The translations under genes were made by a program, and so were the position numbers. Below the pieces are notes generated by a model, which was given only the letters and a program-made list of their open reading frames with translations, was not told the origin of the DNA and did no database searches. From the NCBI GenBank assembly GCA_036677685.1, contig JAVBWA010000012.1:184005-248004 (forward strand): DNA of 64,000 bases, written 5' to 3'. This DNA comes from JAQUBU01 sp036677685 (GTDB taxonomy: Bacteria > Bacillota > Syntrophomonadia > Syntrophomonadales > Syntrophomonadaceae). Shown here in pieces: positions 1 through 8,923 of the stretch (the first letter of the stretch is position 1; every line of letters starts with the position of its first letter).

Positions 1-2122
1 CCCAGGTTTCACTGTCCACATTGTACTTTATCAGATCATAGGTATAAGGTAAGGCATCGTTGGTTTTAATTATCCGGGCGACTTCATCGCAGGCCATGTC
101 AAGGGATATTAGCTGTACCTGTTCCGGATCGGTCAGGTCACGGTATATCCATTCCCGGCCGTTAAAACGGTACATCTTCTGGCCAATCCCGGCCAGGCTC
201 CCTTTCAGTTTCAGCCCGGCAATGGGCTGGCCTTCAGGGTAGGCCTGCTGGCAAATGGTGTGGGTCTGCACTTTACTGAATGCCTCATCCCACCTGCAAG
301 CCATGTACTGTACAGTATTGAGGCCCCCTTTGCGCATAAGCAGTTGCACAGTTGCCAGGCTGTCTTCCGCCTGCATGCTTATTCCGCTTACCGACGCGAG
401 TTCAATGCCTTGTGTAAACCCGTTTGACTGCCAGGTCCCGGTCGCGTCAAGGAAGTAGAGGTATAATCTCATGTCCTTGCCGCTGTTCGGACAAGATCCG
501 GCCAGCAGGAAATTATTCTTCGCTGCCAGGGCATGGAGTGCCTGGCTTCCTCCGTTTAGGGTGGCAGGCGTTTCACTGGTCCACCCTGCAGATGTAAAGG
601 TATAGCGGTTTAATATCCCGCTGTTGGTTCCGATAAGCGTACAAAACCGCGTTCCTGCAGCGAGTATCACCTTTTCGTCTCCATACTCCGGTGAATAATA
701 GGGAACCGTCGCAGTTCCCGAGGCGACCGCAGGCTGTATCCATTCCCCCCGCCTGGAGCTGTTTTGATAGAAAGGGTAGACTCTTGCGCCGGTATATAAA
801 ACGAAGAGCTCCCGGTCCGTGGCCGCCATGATACTGTCATAGGCCGCGGCGCCGGCAAGGGGGATATCCCGGTACTCCCATTTCAGCCAGCGTCCATCCC
901 AGGTATAGATTTGCAGGACAACTGTATGGTTGCTCCCCAGCCATGTTACGGCTGCATAATTCTTTTCAAAATACCACCTCGGTTTACTGTAGGTAATACC
1001 GCCGGCAGCAGGTGCGGCAATTGACAGGCTGCGGCTGGAACGCTCTATTTCCAGGCTCTGGTACTGATAGGAAACAACCCCGCCTTCAGGCAGCATCACG
1101 CCTTTTAATGCTCCGTATAAAGCTCCTTTCGCCTGGTTATATATGGTAGTGCTGTTCACTCCGTCGGCGCTGGCCTGTCCAAAGTAAGTAAAAAGTGTGG
1201 CCGGCAGCGACTTTTGCTTTTGATTGATATTGCTTATTCCCAGCAACAACCTTTTTTTCAAAGCACCGCTGCCGATAAACCCGTACCCGAACCGGTGCGT
1301 AAGCAGAACGGTTCCGCCTGGCGATACTTCTTCAACCGAATCCAGGTACAGGGTTTCATACCGGTCCTGATAGGCATTAGGCGCCGGGGGATTGGTATGC
1401 GCTTCCTGGTATTCGTCCTGATCTTTGGCTTTATAATAGAGTTTTATCATTTCACCATTTACACCGGTTATGCTTTCCAGGTAACTGGCCTGGGTATAGA
1501 ACCATCCCTGGGCTGTACCGGTTGGCTGGAGAATCTGCTGGTAGGAATAGAGCATGGTATCACTAAACCGGTTGCTTATGGAATTGAGGTTCCAGGCAAC
1601 TGCCATACTCTCCTGACCATCGTTGGAGCTGCTGTCGCCCAACCAGTTCCCGTATTTCACACCCCACTGCACTGTATTTCTTCGGCAATTTATATCGCCA
1701 AAGGTATGAGTGTCTCCGTTTTCTTTTATAATTGTCCATTTTTCCTGTTGCGGATAATATAGTATCTTCCAGAACTGATAAGCGACTGTCTTGTACTCCA
1801 GGGACTGGTCATTGTTTTTCCCCACGCACAGCAGTTCGTTCAAAGACCCGTTCGTATATATATAAAAGGACCGGCTCGATATGGCCGCACTTCCATGCAG
1901 CTCGGCGAATATATAATCCATCAGGAGGTTCCAGCCCAGCCCAAGTGAACTTGTAGGAGCTTCCAGGTTCCAGGCAGTCGCGTCCGCGCACACCTGGCTG
2001 CGGTAGTTTATCTGCAAGGCGAGATCCAGGCCGTTGCGCCCTTTTCTATTTGCCAGGACAACGGGGAATGATACCTGACCGTTATATAGATCCATTTTAT
2101 CGTCATATTGACCGTTTTTCAT
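1..2122 (-). CDS. SpvB/Tc-toxin-like RHS-associated protein, C-terminus cut by window edge
   Basis: An uninterrupted minus-strand reading frame starts at ATG 2122 and runs off the window edge, giving over 700 residues. A strong ribosome site (GAGGGGG) lies seven bases upstream. The N-terminus reads GLDLALQINYRSQ, followed about 25 residues later by SSLGLGWNL. This resembles the opening strands of SpvB/TcB-type proteins, which precede RHS shells. The rest is beta-rich, with repeated Trp/Tyr-containing strands compatible with an FG-GAP/propeller region. No signal peptide is visible. The gene starts 31 bases after the stop of the 2256-residue RHS gene and is the last visible member of that operon. 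Role inferred: surface or toxin-shell component of the same assembly. The family assignment rests on motifs read by eye. Confidence 0.75.
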   Translation of the reverse strand, partial: MKNGQYDDKMDLYNGQVSFPVVLANRKGRNGLDLALQINYRSQVCADATAWNLEAPTSSLGLGWNLLMDYIFAELHGSAAISSRSFYIYTNGSLNELLCVGKNNDQSLEYKTVAYQFWKILYYPQQEKWTIIKENGDTHTFGDINCRRNTVQWGVKYGNWLGDSSSNDGQESMAVAWNLNSISNRFSDTMLYSYQQILQPTGTAQGWFYTQASYLESITGVNGEMIKLYYKAKDQDEYQEAHTNPPAPNAYQDRYETLYLDSVEEVSPGGTVLLTHRFGYGFIGSGALKKRLLLGISNINQKQKSLPATLFTYFGQASADGVNSTTIYNQAKGALYGALKGVMLPEGGVVSYQYQSLEIERSSRSLSIAAPAAGGITYSKPRWYFEKNYAAVTWLGSNHTVVLQIYTWDGRWLKWEYRDIPLAGAAAYDSIMAATDRELFVLYTGARVYPFYQNSSRRGEWIQPAVASGTATVPYYSPEYGDEKVILAAGTRFCTLIGTNSGILNRYTFTSAGWTSETPATLNGGSQALHALAAKNNFLLAGSCPNSGKDMRLYLYFLDATGTWQSNGFTQGIELASVSGISMQAEDSLATVQLLMRKGGLNTVQYMACRWDEAFSKVQTHTICQQAYPEGQPIAGLKLKGSLAGIGQKMYRFNGREWIYRDLTDPEQVQLISLDMACDEVARIIKTNDALPYTYDLIKYNVDSETW

Positions 2123-2152
2123 GCTGAACCCCCTCTTGGCTTGGTAATATGT

Positions 2153-5100
2153 TTAAACATTCTTTTTTGTTTCCAATCTTAAAAGCATTTCGTCAGGATC
2201 ATTTTGCGGCAGCCGTTGGTAACCGCCCCGGTACCGCAACCCTTCATGCGGGAATTCCTGCAATTCTATCCCTTCGCCGGCTCCCATGCCGCCTACTCCC
2301 ATGCCGCCGGCGCCTCCCGCACCGGCTAATCCTCCCGCACCGGCTAATCCTACTGCTCCGGCGCCGGCAGCTCCCGCCCCGCCGGCGCCGCCGGCACCGG
2401 CTGCCGCACCGGCGATAACAGCGGCAATCAAGCCTGCGGTTGCAATGACTGCAAATGCCACTGCAACATCTTTCCAGAATAATCCCAGGGGGTCAATCAG
2501 GGAGACCGGATTGCCCCGCACAAAAGCATAGCGGTTAAGCGACTGGGGCCGGAACATGCTGCCGGGAATAAGGTCCTTTTGCAAAAAGCGGCCCAGTTGC
2601 GGCGCATAGGATCTCGCCCGCATATACAGCAGGCCGTTCCCGTCATTAAACACCCCGTAAATTCCGTTGTATAAAAACGGGTTGAAACTGCTGCCCTGAA
2701 AGTTGTTTAAACTCCCCCAGCTATCATACGCATAGCGGTCGGTTATGCTTCCGTGTTGATCGCTCAGAGCGACCACACTTCCCCGCAGGTCGAAGGCATA
2801 GACACGGTATGTCCCGTCGCTGCCCTCCTGACTTATCAGGCCATTGCCGTAAACGTAGCGATAGAGTATGTTCCCCTCTTCATCCCTGATTTCCAGCAGC
2901 CGGTCCAGGGAGCGCAGAAGCGAATCCGGCTGTTGATTCATGGCCAGACTGCCTGTGCAATCCGCTTCGGCAAAGACGCTGGAAAGATTGCCGTCATGGT
3001 CGGGCAAATTCATCAGTGGTGAGGAATAACCGTTCACATCATATATAAATTTTCTGCTAATCCCATTGACGGTCATGGACGATCTTAAACCATCTTCATC
3101 ATAGGTATAGGAATCCTTGTTTATGGTGCGCACCCGGTTGCACCAGTCATAGGCAACCGCCGACGCACCCGGCGCGGTGGGCAACGCGGAAAGGTTGCCG
3201 TCACCGTCATAGCTTAACGCTTGCCCGTTTACGGCAAGCATCTGGTTGCCGGTATTATACGTTGCATTGAACTGTTGCCATGAAGAACCGGGGGTTATCG
3301 GGTTGATCGCCGAGCAGGTTTGGGGATTCCCCAAGGCGTCAAGCGTATACCGGGTAGAGGCGATAATGATATCATCTTTCTTATGAGCCAGGCTGGTCAG
3401 CCTTCCGCCTGCGTCAAAGGCGAGTTCGGCGTCGCAGGAATTGGGATAATGAATCTGCTGGATATGCCCCACCGGGTCATACTGGTATTTTGTGGTCCGG
3501 TTGTTCCAATCGGTAACGCTCGACATCCGTCCCAGGCGGTCATAGGCGTAACGCACCTGTTTATTATCGGAATAGGTGAGCAGTTCTATATGGTCATCGG
3601 GTGTGAAATGGTATGAAATTTTTCTGTTTTCACTGTCTTCCCGGCTGGTCATCCGGTTCCAGGTGTCAAAGCTTCTTTTTATTCTGGAAACATTGTTCAG
3701 CAAGGTTTCCACCCGGTTGCCGTTGCCGTCCAGTTTATGGGTGACGGTTCCCTGGGAATCGGGAAGGAGCATGCCGCTAAACCTTCCCGCCGCGTCATAG
3801 TTATAGGTCAATACCTGGTTGCGGCCATTGGTGTAAGTACCTATATTGCCCCAGGGGGTGTAGGTTCGACAGCTTGTGTTATTCAGCGGATCGGTTTCTT
3901 TGCGCAATTGGCCAAGCCCGTTGAATTCAAGAACGGTCAAGCTTTGATCATCGCCCGGCCGGCCTTTGCTTAAAAGCAGGTGTTGAGTCGCGCTGTCGTA
4001 CCTGTAGGCATATTTTGTATTTACAAACCCGTCCTCCTGTTTTTCACCGGCGGAAAGCAGTCTTCCCAGGTCGTCATACTCGTAATTGAATTCATGCCAC
4101 AGGTTATCCTGGCCTTCCTTGAACAAGATGATTCTTCCCAAGGCGTCCTTGACCGAGATTTTTTGAATGCCCAGGCTGTCGGTTTCAGTTATTACTTCCT
4201 GCTTGGTTCCGGTGACTGCATCATTTTGTACTGTATAGGCAATCGAGCTTACGTTCCCCGCTTCATTTCTTACATGAATCAATCGTCCGGCTGCGTCGTA
4301 TTTTTTTACGATGGTGTATCCGCTTGTCTGACCCTCCAGTGAAGGCAGAGTCCAGGTCACCACCCGGTTGAAAACGCCTCTTACTGGCGATTCTTCCTTC
4401 CCGTAGCTCAAGGTTGTCTGCGGGCCGCTGCGGCTTTGCAGAGCTATCAAACGCCCCGCCGGGTCATAGGTGCGTGCTTCGGTGCATGGTGCCGCTCCCT
4501 GACCTGCTAAGGGGAAGGTGCAAACCTCCTTGGTCGCATAGGTATCATTGGGAAGATAATCCTGTTCATAGGTATTTGTGTACAGGTTCCGGTTGGCATC
4601 GGTAAACTGCAACAACCGGTTGAATTGGTCGTAACGATACTGCTGTACGACATCGCCGGCATACATGATCTGCTGCAGATGATCGCTGGCATCGTACTGG
4701 TAGGCTGTTTCCCGCAGCAGGCTCCCTGATGCGGGGTAAATAATCTTCTTCAGGAGATCATTGGGGTCATACCGGTAGTTCATGACATTCCCGGCCGCAT
4801 CGCTGGCAGTGCTGAGGTTGCCAACCGGGTCATAGGTAAAGCTGCTTGTATAGGCTTCAGCTTCCGGCTGGCCGGCAAACATCACCGCTTTTTGCAGACA
4901 TCTGCCGGCAGAATCGTATTCATACTTAATTTTGCGCATAATGCTGCCGCCGCCATCTATGACCGTTTCCAGCAGAACTCTGCCCAGTGCGTCATTGGCA
5001 AAGGCTCTTTTGCCCCCCAGGGGATTGGCGACTTCGGCAAGATAAGCGTTTTCGTACTTATAGGTGAAGCTATTTCCGTTCATGTCAATCAAGGAACTGA

Positions 5101-8100
5101 TCTGCCCTTTTAACCCGGTATTATAGTATTCGATGCATATCTCCCTTTGCAGGGGATCAGTAATTTTTTTCAGCAGGTTCCCCTCATAACTGTAGAAAGT
5201 AGTATTCCCCAGGGTGTCTGTTTCCCGGATAAGGTTATTATTGCTGTCATACGCATAACTGCTTACCTGTCCCAAAGCATCCTGCACGGTAAGCAGATTG
5301 TTGTTATTGTCATAAGTGTAAGCGGTTTTATTCCCTTTGCGCTCGTTGTATTCAGATTCCAGCCCTTCATATATATTCTCGCTTAACAGGTTGCTGAAAG
5401 CATCATAGGTTTTAGACACTTTGCGTATCTTCCCATTGCCGAGCTGCATGGTAAGCTCTTTTAAATCATTGCTGGTCGAGTAGCTTTTGTACCGGGCTGT
5501 GCAGCCGGATCGGTCTGTATAATCGGCAATGACCATATCGAGGTTGTTCTCTTTCAGGGTTGTATAATGTATGGTAATGCCTCTATTTACCCCTTCGGCG
5601 ACTGCTCTCGCGTCCTTCTGGGAGATAACCCGGTTATTTCCGTCATATACATTCTGGATAAAAGTATGACCGTTTTCATCGCTTATATTTTTTACCAGGG
5701 ATTTATCGTAATACTCAAATGTCCTTTTTCCTCCCATAACATTGGTTACGGAAACCAGGTTGTTGCTCCGGTATTCATAGGTGACGGTACACAGCGCGTT
5801 ATCTGCAACAGTTCGGATAAGTCCGTCGGCATTGTAATCCAGAGTTAGGTAATGGGTGGCGTCGAGTTGTATCTTGCTGAGCCGGGTCCCCGCGTATTCC
5901 AGGGTAATCACATTCCCGGCCGGCGAGGTTATGGAAGTCAGCCGGCCGTCAGACGCAAAACGATAATAATACTGATTTTTAACGCTGAGGGTGAAATTCC
6001 GGTCTGAACCAAAAACCAGGCTGTATCCCCGGCGGGCGTTCAAAGGGGGATAATTTCCGGTTATGGAGTCGGGAACCGTATATGAATCTATACTGTTGTC
6101 GCCCCATAAAACGCCTAGCTGTTTTTTATCAGGCGTAAATGCAATTCGGGTGTTGTATAAATGGTTCCACCGGCTGCCCAAGGGTTTTCCGCTATAATAG
6201 ACGCTTTCCCCCGGGAGCGGTATGTCAGTCTGGTAAAAAACTATAAACTGTAGGGGTTCTATAGCCGGCACCTCCAGGTCGCAATGGGAATAAGCATAGC
6301 TTCCGGTAACCAGGTTGACAGGATCGCCTCCATGCGGCGGTTTGGGCTCGGGAGGTTTGGGAGCTTCAATTTTTATATTCTGGCTCTTTTCCGCCATGGT
6401 ACTGGTTTCCGAGCCTTTTTTGGTTGTTATCTGCACTTTCACATCATAGGAATTTCCGGTTTGCACACCTGTTTCACCGGGGCTGAATACAACACTCTTG
6501 CTGCTGGTTTCGCGCGTCTTTTTCTCGGTACCGGAAATAAAAATTGTCACCCGATAGGCGGCATCACTTTCACTGGATGAATAACCTACATAAATATTGG
6601 CCTGGTTGTCAGCGCTCAACCGGATATCGCTGACCGGGGTCAGTGCATTGATGGAAACAGATGCAAAAGCGCTCCATCTTCCCAGTGACAGGCCCTTCAC
6701 TGCCTGCACCCGGACATTGTAAAGATTTTTGTCAATGATCACGCCAGGGTTCTGAAAAGTATAGGTTTTGGCCGACACCGGGCTGTACAACAGCCTCTGC
6801 TCCTTTTTGCCGTTCCATAACTCCACGTTGTAGGATACGCCGCCAAGGGCCGAATCATCAAAAATCCAGGCCGTGGTTATGGAATGATTGGAGGCGCTGC
6901 CGGTTGCTGAATTAATTACCGGGCCTATCAATTGGTATATAGTTACGGACGGATTGTTTTCCGAATATTTTGTTATATATCCGGCCGCCATGCCCCGGAT
7001 TTGCGGGATATACAGATCATTATCGGCAGCGCCCGCAGGAGCATAGGCAATTGACTGTGCCCTATCACTGAATGCAATATAGTCAGGAGCGGTTCCCTGG
7101 TTTTTAAAAACTTCCAGGTATCCCTGGGTATCGTTAATCCCGGCATATTGGACAGTGATCTTCCCGGCTTCGTAATCATACCAGGCCCTGGTTACGGAAG
7201 GGGTATTTAGCTGGCCGACCGCGCTCCAATTCCCGTATGAACCGCTGGCCGTCCCTTGAACCTTAATCGCGTAGATACTGTTGTCGGCCATAATCGTACC
7301 GGCTATGGGGTAATACAGATTCTTGGTGGTCTGTTTGGCAACGGGGTCAAGACCGCTGTTTTTATAAAAATAAACATTATATACAATCTCCAAGCCCGCA
7401 GCTTTCTGCTGCGGGGTGCGAATATCCGCCCATTGCAGCTTAACCTGCCCGGCTCCGCTATCAAAGGCAAAGGATGTTACCGGCGCGGCCAGGCCGTGCA
7501 CAGTTACCGATTGGGCAGCGCACCATTCCCCTATCCGGCCCGCGCCGATACCGCGCAACCGCACTAGATACACATCACTCTCCTTCAGGTCGAGGGTGGT
7601 TATTTTTACACTGCTGGTTCCCTGAGCGGTAAATATATCGTAAACCGGAGGAGTGGCGAGAGATCCTTTAAACACCTGGAGGTAATAATTATCCGCGCCC
7701 GGCACGGGAGTCCATAATACATTCAGGCAGATGCCGGCAGCATCATTCAGACAGGCCAAAGTTGTCACCGGCGCGGCAAAAGGCACAGCATCGCTAAACG
7801 GGCCGGTTGAGCCCTGGGAAAACGCCCTGATCCGGAAAGTGTACGGATCATTTTCGCGGGCCAGACTGGCAAGCGCATAGCTGGTAGCGGTCTGGCTGGA
7901 TGTGCCGGTATTTCCGGTCTTTTCATTTTTTTGTTCTATCGTATATGATTCAGCTTGATCAACCGGAGTCCAAACCGCATTAAGAGTATGAACATCGGCC
8001 AGGGCAATTCTCGGGAAAGTCTTTTGCAAATTGAGAACCCTTGCGGTTTTTATATCGCTCCACGCTCCGGGCGTTCCTTCAATAACCGCTTTAACCCGGG

Positions 8101-8923
8101 CCTGGTACCGGGTATTCAGGCTGTAAGCGGTAACCTCCTGCTGTAATACGGTAAGTCCTTTTTTGACCAAAGAAAAGTATTCATCTACACCGGTCACCTC
8201 AAGATCATAGGCGGCCCCGCTTACCTCTGTCCAACCGGTCATAAGCCGGTTATTTCTAAACCTGAGGGTCGAATCAACAAAAGTCCCGTTAACGATATCG
8301 CCCGATGTTTCCAGAGATTCGAGTTTCCAGTATATGAGCAAGGCAGGATCGTTATTCAGGCGCACCTGCATATCGGTAATTATCTCTTTGCCCTGGCGCG
8401 GGGATTTCCAGAGCCTGAAATCGCTCAACATGCCGGTGAAATTAAGCTCGGTGCCCGTGCCATGACCAATTTCCAGCTTTCCCCCGGTTTCTATGACGGT
8501 ATCCATGCCATGACTCAAGGCCATGATATTTTCATACATCAAGACCCCGTCCTTGTACACCTGCACACCGTAGTGGGTACGGTCAGAGGGGAAAACTGTG
8601 CAGGCCAGGTGATGCCAGTAATTGTCATTGACTATAATATCCGTGGCACCGGTGCTGCTGTTGCCGAAACCGATTTCCAGGTTGGCGCTGTTTTTCACCC
8701 ATAAACGCCTGGTAACAGCTGCGGCGTCATAACTGAAAAGCATATCGGCAGTGGCGGTCGTGGCGGTCCTTACCCAGAACGAAAAGGTTAAACCCGGTAC
8801 CGGGAAATCGTCCACCCTGCTTTTGGCTAAAGACGTTTGCCCGTTGAAGGAAAGCGTCTTAACCGCTTCGCTGATTTGGCTGTCATAGTTTATTGATAAA
8901 ACTGGTTTGCCCGTATCATTCAT
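2153..8923 (-). CDS. Giant LamG / fibronectin-III / RHS-repeat protein (2256 aa)
   Basis: Residues about 15-190 resemble a LamG/concanavalin-like sandwich (SFWVRTATT, then DNYWHHLACT). Residues about 200-850 are successive fibronectin-III-like repeats. A proline linker leads at about 861 into GGDPVNLVTGSY, the DUF6531-type opening of RHS proteins. Dozens of YD repeats follow (YxxDxxGR type). The RHS core ends near 2100-2145 with YMRARSYAPQLGRFLQKD and later DPLGL. The last ~105 residues are a hydrophobic, then Gly/Ala-rich tail rather than a recognisable toxin domain. RHS shells normally enclose the C-terminal effector. No Sec signal peptide is visible. The start overlaps the previous stop (ATGA), so translation is coupled. 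Role inferred: surface display, adhesion or polymorphic toxin delivery. Confidence 0.9.
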   Translation of the reverse strand: MNDTGKPVLSINYDSQISEAVKTLSFNGQTSLAKSRVDDFPVPGLTFSFWVRTATTATADMLFSYDAAAVTRRLWVKNSANLEIGFGNSSTGATDIIVNDNYWHHLACTVFPSDRTHYGVQVYKDGVLMYENIMALSHGMDTVIETGGKLEIGHGTGTELNFTGMLSDFRLWKSPRQGKEIITDMQVRLNNDPALLIYWKLESLETSGDIVNGTFVDSTLRFRNNRLMTGWTEVSGAAYDLEVTGVDEYFSLVKKGLTVLQQEVTAYSLNTRYQARVKAVIEGTPGAWSDIKTARVLNLQKTFPRIALADVHTLNAVWTPVDQAESYTIEQKNEKTGNTGTSSQTATSYALASLARENDPYTFRIRAFSQGSTGPFSDAVPFAAPVTTLACLNDAAGICLNVLWTPVPGADNYYLQVFKGSLATPPVYDIFTAQGTSSVKITTLDLKESDVYLVRLRGIGAGRIGEWCAAQSVTVHGLAAPVTSFAFDSGAGQVKLQWADIRTPQQKAAGLEIVYNVYFYKNSGLDPVAKQTTKNLYYPIAGTIMADNSIYAIKVQGTASGSYGNWSAVGQLNTPSVTRAWYDYEAGKITVQYAGINDTQGYLEVFKNQGTAPDYIAFSDRAQSIAYAPAGAADNDLYIPQIRGMAAGYITKYSENNPSVTIYQLIGPVINSATGSASNHSITTAWIFDDSALGGVSYNVELWNGKKEQRLLYSPVSAKTYTFQNPGVIIDKNLYNVRVQAVKGLSLGRWSAFASVSINALTPVSDIRLSADNQANIYVGYSSSESDAAYRVTIFISGTEKKTRETSSKSVVFSPGETGVQTGNSYDVKVQITTKKGSETSTMAEKSQNIKIEAPKPPEPKPPHGGDPVNLVTGSYAYSHCDLEVPAIEPLQFIVFYQTDIPLPGESVYYSGKPLGSRWNHLYNTRIAFTPDKKQLGVLWGDNSIDSYTVPDSITGNYPPLNARRGYSLVFGSDRNFTLSVKNQYYYRFASDGRLTSITSPAGNVITLEYAGTRLSKIQLDATHYLTLDYNADGLIRTVADNALCTVTYEYRSNNLVSVTNVMGGKRTFEYYDKSLVKNISDENGHTFIQNVYDGNNRVISQKDARAVAEGVNRGITIHYTTLKENNLDMVIADYTDRSGCTARYKSYSTSNDLKELTMQLGNGKIRKVSKTYDAFSNLLSENIYEGLESEYNERKGNKTAYTYDNNNNLLTVQDALGQVSSYAYDSNNNLIRETDTLGNTTFYSYEGNLLKKITDPLQREICIEYYNTGLKGQISSLIDMNGNSFTYKYENAYLAEVANPLGGKRAFANDALGRVLLETVIDGGGSIMRKIKYEYDSAGRCLQKAVMFAGQPEAEAYTSSFTYDPVGNLSTASDAAGNVMNYRYDPNDLLKKIIYPASGSLLRETAYQYDASDHLQQIMYAGDVVQQYRYDQFNRLLQFTDANRNLYTNTYEQDYLPNDTYATKEVCTFPLAGQGAAPCTEARTYDPAGRLIALQSRSGPQTTLSYGKEESPVRGVFNRVVTWTLPSLEGQTSGYTIVKKYDAAGRLIHVRNEAGNVSSIAYTVQNDAVTGTKQEVITETDSLGIQKISVKDALGRIILFKEGQDNLWHEFNYEYDDLGRLLSAGEKQEDGFVNTKYAYRYDSATQHLLLSKGRPGDDQSLTVLEFNGLGQLRKETDPLNNTSCRTYTPWGNIGTYTNGRNQVLTYNYDAAGRFSGMLLPDSQGTVTHKLDGNGNRVETLLNNVSRIKRSFDTWNRMTSREDSENRKISYHFTPDDHIELLTYSDNKQVRYAYDRLGRMSSVTDWNNRTTKYQYDPVGHIQQIHYPNSCDAELAFDAGGRLTSLAHKKDDIIIASTRYTLDALGNPQTCSAINPITPGSSWQQFNATYNTGNQMLAVNGQALSYDGDGNLSALPTAPGASAVAYDWCNRVRTINKDSYTYDEDGLRSSMTVNGISRKFIYDVNGYSSPLMNLPDHDGNLSSVFAEADCTGSLAMNQQPDSLLRSLDRLLEIRDEEGNILYRYVYGNGLISQEGSDGTYRVYAFDLRGSVVALSDQHGSITDRYAYDSWGSLNNFQGSSFNPFLYNGIYGVFNDGNGLLYMRARSYAPQLGRFLQKDLIPGSMFRPQSLNRYAFVRGNPVSLIDPLGLFWKDVAVAFAVIATAGLIAAVIAGAAAGAGGAGGAGAAGAGAVGLAGAGGLAGAGGAGGMGVGGMGAGEGIELQEFPHEGLRYRGGYQRLPQNDPDEMLLRLETKKNV

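Noticed and set aside
1214..1762. 182-codon plus-strand frame
   Set aside because: It is antisense to the continuous minus-strand SpvB-like coding frame, which has a start site and family motifs.
2149..2531. Plus-strand Pro/Leu/Arg-rich frames opposite the RHS tail
   Set aside because: They are antisense reflections of the Gly/Ala-rich codons and have no ribosome sites.
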